DNA of 5,251 nucleotides, from the NCBI GenBank assembly GCA_012269805.1, contig JAAXJP010000416.1, positions 1 through 5,251 on the forward strand. Reading direction: 5' to 3'. A program made the translations under genes and the position numbers. This stretch comes from Rubrivirga sp. Its GTDB lineage: Bacteria; Bacteroidota; Rhodothermia; Rhodothermales; Rubricoccaceae. Each line of letters begins with the position of its first letter. The first letter of the stretch is position 1. The notes beneath the pieces are model-generated. The model was given only the letters and a program-made list of their open reading frames with translations. It searched no databases and was not told the DNA's origin. Below, in pieces: positions 1-5,251 of the stretch.

Positions 1-549
1 GGCTTGGGGTGCGGGCGGCTCCGCCTCGGTCGTCGCCTCGTCACGGTGGAGGGGCGCCTCGAAGCCGGGCACCGCCGACCAGTCGAGGTCCGGGGCGCCC
101 TCCAGGGCCGGGCCGGAGGCGTGGGGCCAGACGGGCTCCGGCGGCTCCTCGACGGGCTCGGGCTCGCCGAGGCGTCGCGCCTCGCGCTGGGCGACGGCCT
201 CCTGGCGAGCGGCGTCGGCGGCCTCGCGCTGGGCGACCTCGACGTCGGCCGACGTGCCGGCGACGAAGCGGGCCGCCGCGCTCCACGGGCCGTCTCCGGT
301 CCGGACCCACCACAGGCACGGGCCGGCCGGCAGGGCGTCGGCGACCGTGGCCTCGGTCGTCGGAAGGTCGGCGAGGTCGAGGAGGAGGTCGTCGGGCGCG
401 TCGGCGGCGGCCACGCGGAGCGTGAACGACGCGGCGCCGGGCGGGGCCGACCAGCGGAACGTCGCGGCGTCGAGCGGGACGACGGCGCCCTCGACGGGCG
501 CCAGCGGGGTCGGGGCGGCGAGGGCCGCGCGCGGAGCGGGGGAGGGCAT
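1..549 (-). CDS. Unrecognised protein with FnIII/Ig-like domain and helical repeat linker, 3' end cut by window edge
   Basis: An ATG at 549 lies one base after the ccoS TGA stop and opens a frame of 183 codons with no stop before the window edge. Residues about 12-97 read as a fibronectin III or Ig-like beta-sandwich: PTPLAPVEGA, then TFRWSAPPGAASFTLRVA, then LPAGPCLWWVRTG and PWSAAARFV, which is the usual spacing of the Trp-x-x-x strand B and the W.VR strand F motifs. Residues 100-127 form a charged, Ala-rich probable helix in which VAQREA occurs twice, 14 residues apart. The rest is acidic and Pro/Glu-rich with WP and DLDWSAVPGFEAP segments. No signal peptide or membrane span is visible. 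I do not recognise the family. The near-overlap with ccoS suggests it belongs to the same operon and may serve the oxidase or its assembly, but that is inference. The domain signature and start position make a chance open frame unlikely, although such frames are common at this GC content. Confidence 0.8.
   Translation of the reverse strand, partial: MPSPAPRAALAAPTPLAPVEGAVVPLDAATFRWSAPPGAASFTLRVAAADAPDDLLLDLADLPTTEATVADALPAGPCLWWVRTGDGPWSAAARFVAGTSADVEVAQREAADAARQEAVAQREARRLGEPEPVEEPPEPVWPHASGPALEGAPDLDWSAVPGFEAPLHRDEATTEAEPPAPQA
181..237 (-). repeat. 15-base direct repeat inside the FnIII-like gene
   Basis: CTCGCGCTGGGCGAC occurs on the plus strand at 181-195 and again at 223-237. The 42-base period equals 14 codons, so each copy encodes the same VAQRE segment of the predicted helical linker. 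Fourteen residues is two heptads, compatible with a short coiled coil that grew by in-frame duplication. Confidence 0.6.
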
Positions 550-550
550 G

Positions 551-739
551 TCAGGAACGGGAGGTCGAGGGGGATGCCGACGCGTCGCGCCGTCCGGTCG
601 GCTCGTCGTCGAGGAGGACGCGGAGGGCCGGCGTGTCGACGTCGTCGAACTGGCCGTCGCGGACGGCCCAGCGGAACGCGGCCACGCCGACGAGCGCGAG
701 CCCGAGCGCGAGCGGGACGAGGACGTAGAGGACGTTCAC
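551..739 (-). CDS. ccoS: cbb3-type cytochrome oxidase assembly protein CcoS
   Basis: CcoS is a small inner-membrane protein required for haem and copper insertion into cbb3 oxidase. This one has 62 residues, with a single span at residues 3-25 beginning NVLYVLVPLAL and the family hallmark RDGQFDDVDTPALRVLLDDE at 27-46. A short Ser/Arg-rich tail follows that is not conserved in the family. The start codon is GTG at 739 and it overlaps the ccoI TGA stop as GTGA. No Shine-Dalgarno sequence precedes it, so translation probably depends on ribosomes finishing ccoI. The adjacent ccoI gene is the usual partner in cbb3 clusters across many phyla. The identification is certain from the hallmark motif and context. 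Confidence 0.97.
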   Translation of the reverse strand: MNVLYVLVPLALGLALVGVAAFRWAVRDGQFDDVDTPALRVLLDDEPTGRRDASASPSTSRS

Positions 740-3225
740 GAGTCGTGGGGGGCGGTGGAGCCGCTAGATCCGGAGGCAAAGGACGGTTGGAGGAGCGCGA
801 GCCCGACGACGGCCAGCGACGAGACCGGCATGGCGGCGGCGGCCACGAGCGGCGTCACGAGCCCGGCCACGGCCGCGGCGGCGCCCACGACGTTGTAGCC
901 GAGCGAGAGCGCGAGCAGCCGGCGGACCGTCCGCATCGCGGCGTCGGCGCCGTCGAGGGCGTCGCGGCGCGGGGCGAGGCCCCGGCGCGTGAGGAACAGG
1001 TCGGCCGCGACGAGGGCGGCCGTCGTGCCGCCGCCGACCGCCGCGCCGACGTCGGCCTGCCGGAGCGCCGCCGCGTCGTTGACGCCGTCGCCGACCATCA
1101 GCACGGCCCGGCCCTCGGCCTGGAGCGCGGCGACGGCCTCGCGCTTGGCCTCGGGCGAGACGCCCCCGCGCGCGCGCGCGATGCCGAGCGTGCGCGCGAC
1201 GGAGGCGACCGTCGTCGGGTGGTCGCCGGAGAGGAGGTGGACCTCGACGCCTTCAGCCCGCAGCCGGCCCACGAGGTCGGCGGCCTCGGCGCGGATCCGG
1301 TCGCCGACGGCGAACGCCGCGGCGGGATGCCCGTCGACGGCGACGGCGACGGGCGTGTGGCCGGCATCGGCCCAGCTCGCGAGCGCGCTCCGCCACTCCG
1401 CCGGGAGCGGCGCGGCCTCGACCGTGACCCAGCCGGGCCGGCCGACGAGGACCGCGACGCCCTCCACCCGCCCGCGGATGCCGTGGCCGGCGACGGCCTC
1501 GACGTCGGTTACCCGGCCCGGCCCCACGCCCCGCGCGCGGACGAGCGCGTCGGCGACGGGGTGCGTGGCGAGCGCGTCGAGCGTGGCCGCGAGGTCGAGC
1601 GCGGCCTCGTCGCCGGTCCACGCGGCCAGCTCCATCCGGCCTTCGGTGAGCGTGCCCGTCTTGTCGAGCACGACCGCGCCGACCTCGATGAGCCGCTGGA
1701 CGGCCTCGTCGGACTTGACGAAGATGCCGGCGCGGGCGGCGCGGCCCTGCGCGACGGCGAGCGCGAGCGGCGTCGCCATGCCGAGCGCGCACGGGCACGT
1801 GATGACGAGGAGCGCCGTGAGGTGGGCCGGGAGCTGCGCCGGGTCGAGCCAGGCCCAGAGCGCGGCCGTCAGCGCGGCCAGCACGAGGACGCCGAGCACG
1901 AAGTGGCCGCCCACGCGGTCCGCCCACAGCACGACCGGCGCGCGGCGGACCTCGCCTTTCTCGACCCACGCCAGCAGCCGGCCCACGCGCGTCGCCTCGC
2001 CCACGGCGCGGACGCAGAGACGGAGCGGGGCGCTGAGGTTGGTGGTCCCGGCCTCGACGAGCCCGCCCTCCGCGACGGGCTCCGGCCGCGCCTCGCCCGT
2101 CAGCGCCGCCCGGTCGATCCGGCTGGCGCCCGTCTCCACGACGCCGTCGACGGGCAGGACCTCGCCGGCGGGGACCTCCACGAGGTCGCCGAGGCGGAGG
2201 GCGTCGACCTCGACCACCTCGATCCGGCCGGCGTCGCTCACGCGCCGCGCGATGCGGGGGACGATGGCGAGGAGCCGGTCGCTCGCCTCCGTCGCGAGGC
2301 GGCGGCTGCGGAGCTGGAGCCAGCGCGCGGTGAGGAGCGCCGCGATGAGGACCGTGATCGAGTCGAACCAGACGTCGCCGCGCCCGGTCACCGTCGCCCA
2401 CGCGCTCTGCCCGAACCCAACGGCGATGCCGAGCGAGATGGGCGTGTCGAGGTGGAGCCGCCGGAGGTCGCGGGCGCGCCACGCGAGCTGGAGCGAGGCC
2501 CACGCGCGCCGGAAGAACGGGGCCGCGCCGTAGCCGACGGCTGGGACCGCGAGGGCGAGGCTGAACCACCGCGCGGCCGTCGCGAGGCCGCCGCGCTCGA
2601 GCCCGCTGTAGAGGGCGAACGCGACGAGCATCACGTTGCCAGCGAGAGCCCACGCCACGCCGGCGCGGACGAGGAGCCGCCGCTCGGCGTCGCTGGCAGT
2701 GCCGGCCTCGGGCCGGGACGGGCGAACGGCGTAGCCAAACCGGGCCAGCCACTCGGCCGCCTCGCTCAGCCGCGCCGCCGGGTCGAAGGCGACCGTCAGC
2801 CGGGCCCGCGCGAGGTCGAGCCGCGCGTCGCGCACGCCCTCGACCTCGTACGGGAGCCGCTCGACGAGCCACACGCAGGCCGCGCAGTGGACGCCGTCGA
2901 CGTAGAGGTCGATCTCGCGGAGCCCGCCGGGGAGGGGCCGCGCGGCCTCGACGAAGCCCGGCCGGTCGAGCTCGGCGAGCGCGAGGGCCTCGGGCGCCTG
3001 CGGGCGCCCCGCAGGCCGGGCCGACGGCGCGACGGCGCGGAGCCGGTCGTACGTCCCGTCGAGGCCGGCCTCGGCGAGCGCGTCGCGGACGACGGCGCAG
3101 CCGATGCAGCAGCACGCCTCGCCGGCCCCGCTCCACGCCGGCCTCGAACCGACGGGGAGGCCGCAATGGACGCACGGCGCCTCGGTGGCGACCTCGCGCA
3201 CGGGCGGGGAGGCCGTCGCCGTCAT
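736..3225 (-). CDS. ccoI: Copper-transporting P-type ATPase CcoI (FixI)
   Basis: This 829-residue P1B-type ATPase exports Cu(I) across the inner membrane to supply the cbb3 oxidase CuB site. In order it shows: the N-terminal cysteine-rich metal-binding domain typical of FixI (C18-x2-C21, then C38-C39-C40-x2-C43); a heavy-metal-associated domain with GVHCAAC (C114, C117); spans at about 186-209, 219-238, 258-280 and 285-303; the actuator TGE at 376-378; spans at about 435-460 and 467-493, the latter carrying the CPC metal site (477-479); the phosphorylated Asp521 in DKTGTLT; the His555-Pro556 nucleotide-domain motif; GDGVND at 712-717; and two final spans with Tyr777-Asn778 and M799-x2-S802-S803, the Cu(I) signature residues. 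The length and domain set are complete. The ATG overlaps the upstream stop (ATGA) and the stop overlaps ccoS (GTGA), which points to translational coupling and to CcoI rather than a general CopA detoxification pump. The HMA motif has Val where most relatives have Met (GMHC). Confidence 0.97.
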   Translation of the reverse strand: MTATASPPVREVATEAPCVHCGLPVGSRPAWSGAGEACCCIGCAVVRDALAEAGLDGTYDRLRAVAPSARPAGRPQAPEALALAELDRPGFVEAARPLPGGLREIDLYVDGVHCAACVWLVERLPYEVEGVRDARLDLARARLTVAFDPAARLSEAAEWLARFGYAVRPSRPEAGTASDAERRLLVRAGVAWALAGNVMLVAFALYSGLERGGLATAARWFSLALAVPAVGYGAAPFFRRAWASLQLAWRARDLRRLHLDTPISLGIAVGFGQSAWATVTGRGDVWFDSITVLIAALLTARWLQLRSRRLATEASDRLLAIVPRIARRVSDAGRIEVVEVDALRLGDLVEVPAGEVLPVDGVVETGASRIDRAALTGEARPEPVAEGGLVEAGTTNLSAPLRLCVRAVGEATRVGRLLAWVEKGEVRRAPVVLWADRVGGHFVLGVLVLAALTAALWAWLDPAQLPAHLTALLVITCPCALGMATPLALAVAQGRAARAGIFVKSDEAVQRLIEVGAVVLDKTGTLTEGRMELAAWTGDEAALDLAATLDALATHPVADALVRARGVGPGRVTDVEAVAGHGIRGRVEGVAVLVGRPGWVTVEAAPLPAEWRSALASWADAGHTPVAVAVDGHPAAAFAVGDRIRAEAADLVGRLRAEGVEVHLLSGDHPTTVASVARTLGIARARGGVSPEAKREAVAALQAEGRAVLMVGDGVNDAAALRQADVGAAVGGGTTAALVAADLFLTRRGLAPRRDALDGADAAMRTVRRLLALSLGYNVVGAAAAVAGLVTPLVAAAAMPVSSLAVVGLALLQPSFASGSSGSTAPHDS

Positions 3226-3425
3226 CGGGCGGAGGCCGTCGTGTCTGCCGCGGCGCCCGCGGGCGCCGTCTCCACGAGCCGGACGCCGCCGTCGGAGCGC
3301 GCGGCGAACACCGTGATGACCGCAGCGCTGATGCTCATCGCCAGGAGGAGGACGATCAAGGCGGGCCAGGCGACGTGCGGCGGCACGAGCGGCGGGCGGC
3401 GGTCGCGGGAGTCGGGCGGCGTCAT
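3222..3425 (-). CDS. Small single-span membrane protein, FixH/CcoH-like N-terminal region only
   Basis: This 67-residue protein has a short polar, Arg/Pro-rich N-terminus (1-18), one hydrophobic span at about 19-42 (starting VAWPALIV), then ARSDGGVRLVE and an Ala/Thr-rich tail. The tryptophan-proline at the head of the span and the small polar segment after it recall the beginning of FixH/CcoH proteins, which have one N-terminal span and a periplasmic domain bringing them to about 150 residues. Here the periplasmic domain is absent. Its place, overlapping the ccoI start by four bases (ATGA), is where ccoH usually sits, between ccoG and ccoI. The ATG at 3425 was chosen because sequence upstream of it in the same frame, up to a GTG at 3557, is Arg/Gly/Pro-rich and looks non-coding. 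The coding status is fairly sure; the FixH relationship is an inference from weak resemblance and position, so no symbol is given. Confidence 0.7.
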   Translation of the reverse strand: MTPPDSRDRRPPLVPPHVAWPALIVLLLAMSISAAVITVFAARSDGGVRLVETAPAGAAADTTASAR

Positions 3426-3429
3426 GCGG

Positions 3430-3471
3430 TAGAAAAGAGGTGTCGGCCCTGGGCCCGCCCCGTCAGGGCCG
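3430..3471 (-). terminator. Possible terminator or attenuator before the FixH-like gene
   Basis: A perfect 8-base-pair inverted repeat (CGGCCCTG at the plus-strand arms 3444-3451 and 3464-3471, 12-base loop) is followed on the minus strand, after four bases, by the short T-rich tract CTCTTTTCT. This is the only clearly T-rich stretch in the gap. The FixH-like ATG follows five bases later, so a stem here could stop ccoG-globin transcripts or lower read-through into the next genes. The T tract is interrupted by C and is shorter than in strong terminators. No promoter-like motif (including the Bacteroidota TAnnTTTG element) and no FNR-type TTGAT-N4-ATCAA site was seen in the gap. Confidence 0.3.
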
Positions 3472-3532
3472 GAGCGGTGTCGGGCGAGCCCGGGGGGCCG
3501 ACGTTGCCGTTCCAGGATCGCCCGCTGCCGGC

Positions 3533-3555
3533 GGGGCGGGCGTCTGCCCTGCCCC
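3533..3555. repeat. GC-rich inverted repeat in the gap after the globin gene
   Basis: On the minus strand this reads as a 9-base-pair stem (GGGGC, one bulged A, GGGC; AGAC loop; GCCC, GCCCC). No run of T follows on either strand, so it is not a standard intrinsic terminator. It could be an RNA stem in the globin 3' untranslated region, or chance in very GC-rich sequence. Confidence 0.35.
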
Positions 3556-3617
3556 ACACGCGGGGCCGGCGGGATCCCACGGAGCGTGCGGGGGCAGCCC
3601 CTACACCGCGGCGGTCA

Positions 3618-3989
3618 TCACGCCGAGGCGACCGTCCAGAGGCCCAGCTTGACCTGGAACACACCGGCGACCTGCTCGGCCCGCGCCTTAGCGAGCTCCG
3701 CTCGCGGGCCGGCGAACCGGGCGTCGACGGTCCGGCGGAATCGGTCGAGCCAGCGGTCGAAATGCCGCCGCTCCAGACCGGCGAGCCGTGCGTGTGGGGC
3801 GAACGGGCGCCCCCGGTACGCGCCGGTCTGGAACACGACCGACGACCAGAACGCGACCATCGTCGGGAGGTGACCCGCCCAGTCGGTCTCCTGGAAAAAG
3901 GGGCCGAGGTCGGGGTCCTCCGCGATCCCCTCGTAGAAAGCGGCCACGAGGGCGCGGACGTCCGCGTCTGTCTCGATGTCGGCGGGCAT
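3618..3989 (-). CDS. Group III truncated haemoglobin
   Basis: This 123-residue single-domain protein matches the group III 2-over-2 globins (the Campylobacter jejuni Ctb type), which bind haem and O2 or NO in the cytoplasm. Pattern comparison with Ctb places Tyr19 at B10 (AFYEGI), His40 at E7 (GHLPTMVAFW), the proximal haem ligand His66 at F8 (RPFAPHARL) and Trp80 at G8 (HFDRWL). The F8 to G8 spacing of 14 residues is as in Ctb, and the helix H segment AEQVAGVFQVKL is typical of the group. The ATG lies 8 bases after the ccoG TAG stop, and the gene ends in two consecutive TGA codons. No Shine-Dalgarno sequence precedes it. The spacing argues for co-transcription with ccoG. The family assignment is firm. 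The function (NO tolerance, oxygen supply to the oxidase, or haem handling) is not determined by the sequence. Confidence 0.93.
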   Translation of the reverse strand: MPADIETDADVRALVAAFYEGIAEDPDLGPFFQETDWAGHLPTMVAFWSSVVFQTGAYRGRPFAPHARLAGLERRHFDRWLDRFRRTVDARFAGPRAELAKARAEQVAGVFQVKLGLWTVASA

Positions 3990-3995
3990 GGCGAG

Positions 3996-5251
3996 CTAGC
4001 GGCTTGGCCCGAGGATCGTGAACGGCGCCTCCTCGACGGTCCCGTCCGAGAACGTCAGCCGGACGACCGCCTCCGCCTGACTGCGTCGACCTGACGGTTC
4101 GGCGCCGGCCTCGAACGTCTCGCCCGGGACCGTGATCACGCCGTTGACGCGCGCCATCGCGCGGCTGGCGACGGCCACCGGCGGCGTGGCGCCGAGGCGG
4201 AACGACCCGCCGGCCGGCGACAGCAGCTCGGCCTCGAACGTGGCGTCGGCGGCGGTCTGGTTCCGCACCCGCAGGCGGACCCGGTTCGCCACGCGCCCGT
4301 CGGCCAGCTCGAGGTACGGCTCGCCGACGGCCCGGATCACGTCGATGTCGTAGGCGTGGCGCGTCGTGAGGGCGACGGTGAACACGGTCGCGACGGCGAC
4401 CAGGAGGAGGCCGTACGCGGCCGTCCGCCCACGGAACACGCGGGTCGTCTCGCCCTCGAGCGCGCGCTCCGACGTGTAGCGGATGAGCCCGCGCCGCAGG
4501 TCGAGCCGGTCCATGATGGCGTCGCAGGCGTCGATGCACTGCGTGCACGCGACGCACTCCATCTGGAGCCCGTCGCGGATGTCGATGCCCGTCGGGCACG
4601 TCCGCACGCAGGCCTCGCAGTCGATGCAATCACCGAGCGGCGGCCGGAGGCCGGCCTGCTCCTCGGCGATCTTCTTCTTGCCCCGCTTGGCCCGCGGCTC
4701 CCCGCGCGTCGGGTCGTAGGAGACGATGAGCGAGTCGGGGTCGAGCAGGACCGACTGGAACCGCGCGTACGGGCACGCGATGGTGCACATCTGCTCGCGG
4801 AAGACCCCGAAGTCGAACAGGACGAGCCCGGTCGTGAGCGCCGCCAGCACGAAGTAGCCCCAGTGCTCCGTCGGCGGCCCCGTCATCCAGGTGATGAGCC
4901 GGTCCCACCCCACGAAGTAGGCCGTGAACGTGTGGGCCAGGAACGCCGAGACGACGAGGTAGACCGCCCACTTGGCGGCCTTCCGCCACGCCTTGTCGGC
5001 GGTCCACGGCCCCGCGTCGCGCCGGGCGCGGACGTGCTCGGCCCCCTCGATAAGGCGCTCGACCGGCCGGTACAGGAACTCGAGGTAGACCGTCTGGGGG
5101 CACCCCCCCCCGCCCCACCCCCGCCCCCACAGCGCCCTGATGAGGACGATCGCCACGAGCGCCGCGATGCCGACGAGGAGCAGGAGGAAGGTGTCGGTCG
5201 GGTAGAACGTGAACCCGAAGAACGTGAACTCGCGCGCGGCGAGGTCGAGCA
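3996..5251 (-). CDS. ccoG: Cytochrome c oxidase accessory protein CcoG (FixG/RdxA), 5' end cut by window edge
   Basis: CcoG is an inner-membrane protein with two [4Fe-4S] clusters that takes part in cbb3 oxidase maturation; work on the family links it to Cu(II) reduction ahead of copper delivery. The frame is open from base 5251, so the start and probably the first membrane span lie outside; 417 complete codons are visible against roughly 450-480 in the family. In visible-fragment numbering, an REF..FGFTFYP segment is at about 6-17, a membrane span at about 20-40, CPQT at 50-53, spans at about 93-112 and 130-147, and CTIACP at 155-160. The bacterial ferredoxin pair has Cys 208, 211, 214, 218 and 232, 235, 238, 242 (CIDCEACVRTCPTGID, then ECVACTQCIDACD). 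A further span lies near 277-294 and the FixG C-terminal Ig-like domain at about 310-415. The gene ends in TAG. An apparent GTG start at 5156 is internal. Oddity: the residue expected to be Cys four positions before the CPQT cysteine reads Gly in a G-rich patch. Confidence 0.95.
   Translation of the reverse strand, partial: LDLAAREFTFFGFTFYPTDTFLLLLVGIAALVAIVLIRALWGRGWGGGGCPQTVYLEFLYRPVERLIEGAEHVRARRDAGPWTADKAWRKAAKWAVYLVVSAFLAHTFTAYFVGWDRLITWMTGPPTEHWGYFVLAALTTGLVLFDFGVFREQMCTIACPYARFQSVLLDPDSLIVSYDPTRGEPRAKRGKKKIAEEQAGLRPPLGDCIDCEACVRTCPTGIDIRDGLQMECVACTQCIDACDAIMDRLDLRRGLIRYTSERALEGETTRVFRGRTAAYGLLLVAVATVFTVALTTRHAYDIDVIRAVGEPYLELADGRVANRVRLRVRNQTAADATFEAELLSPAGGSFRLGATPPVAVASRAMARVNGVITVPGETFEAGAEPSGRRSQAEAVVRLTFSDGTVEEAPFTILGPSR

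Noticed and set aside
1166..1202. Alternating CG/GC stretch (CGCGCGCGCG) resembling Z-DNA or a simple repeat
   Set aside because: It lies inside ccoI and is explained by consecutive Ala and Arg codons (GIARARGG) with GC-ending codons; nothing suggests a separate function.
4..3432. A 1142-codon open frame on the plus strand
   Set aside because: It lies antisense to ccoI, ccoS, the FnIII-like gene and the FixH-like gene. Its product is a low-complexity Arg/Gly/Ala/Glu mixture without any recognisable domain, membrane span or motif. Long stop-free antisense frames are expected where the real genes have G or C at nearly every third codon position.
3426..3557. N-terminal extension of the FixH-like protein from a GTG at 3557
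   Set aside because: The added 44 residues are Arg/Pro/Gly-rich, resemble translated non-coding GC-rich sequence, and would run through both the T-rich tract and the inverted repeat. The ATG at 3425 gives a normal small membrane protein.
3688..4629. A 313-codon minus-strand frame across the ccoG-globin junction
   Set aside because: It is an Arg/Gly-rich out-of-frame reading over ccoG and the globin, both of which show clear family motifs in their own frames.
5154..5156. GTG as the start of ccoG
   Set aside because: The frame continues upstream to the window edge with family-like residues (REFTFFGFTFYP and a membrane span), so this codon is an internal valine.

Overview
The window is a very GC-rich, tightly packed stretch of bacterial chromosome. 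Every gene I can support lies on the minus strand, so the biological reading order runs from base 5251 down to base 1. It carries most of the maturation genes for a cbb3-type (high oxygen affinity) cytochrome c oxidase. The structural genes ccoN, ccoO and ccoP are not in the window. The family features, the extreme GC content, the lack of Shine-Dalgarno sequences before any start, and the CcoG wording around CPQTVYLEFLYRPVE together suggest a high-GC member of the Bacteroidota/Rhodothermota lineage. That placement is inference; no rRNA or other marker gene is present.

Layout in transcription order: (1) bases 5251-3996, ccoG (fixG/rdxA), a membrane ferredoxin-like protein, cut by the window edge at its N-terminus; (2) 3989-3618, a 123-residue group III truncated haemoglobin starting 8 bases after the ccoG stop codon; (3) 3617-3426, about 190 bases with no convincing gene but two strong inverted repeats; (4) 3425-3222, a 67-residue single-membrane-span protein resembling only the N-terminal part of FixH/CcoH; (5) 3225-736, ccoI (fixI), the copper-transporting P-type ATPase; (6) 739-551, ccoS; (7) 549-1, an unrecognised protein with a fibronectin III/Ig-like fold signature and a helical repeat linker, running off the left edge.

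Genes 4-7 are joined by ATGA and GTGA overlaps and by a one-base gap, so they probably form one translationally coupled unit. In the known pathway, CcoI moves Cu(I) across the inner membrane for the CuB site, CcoS is needed for cofactor insertion, CcoG is an iron-sulphur protein that handles copper reduction, and CcoH stabilises the assembling complex. The globin fits micro-oxic respiration, as an oxygen or NO binding partner, but its role here is inferred from position only.

The points most worth a second look are the globin embedded in the cbb3 assembly cluster, the minimal FixH-like protein, the uncharacterised FnIII-like protein following ccoS, and a G-rich patch in ccoG that removes a normally conserved cysteine next to CPQT and may be a sequencing artefact.
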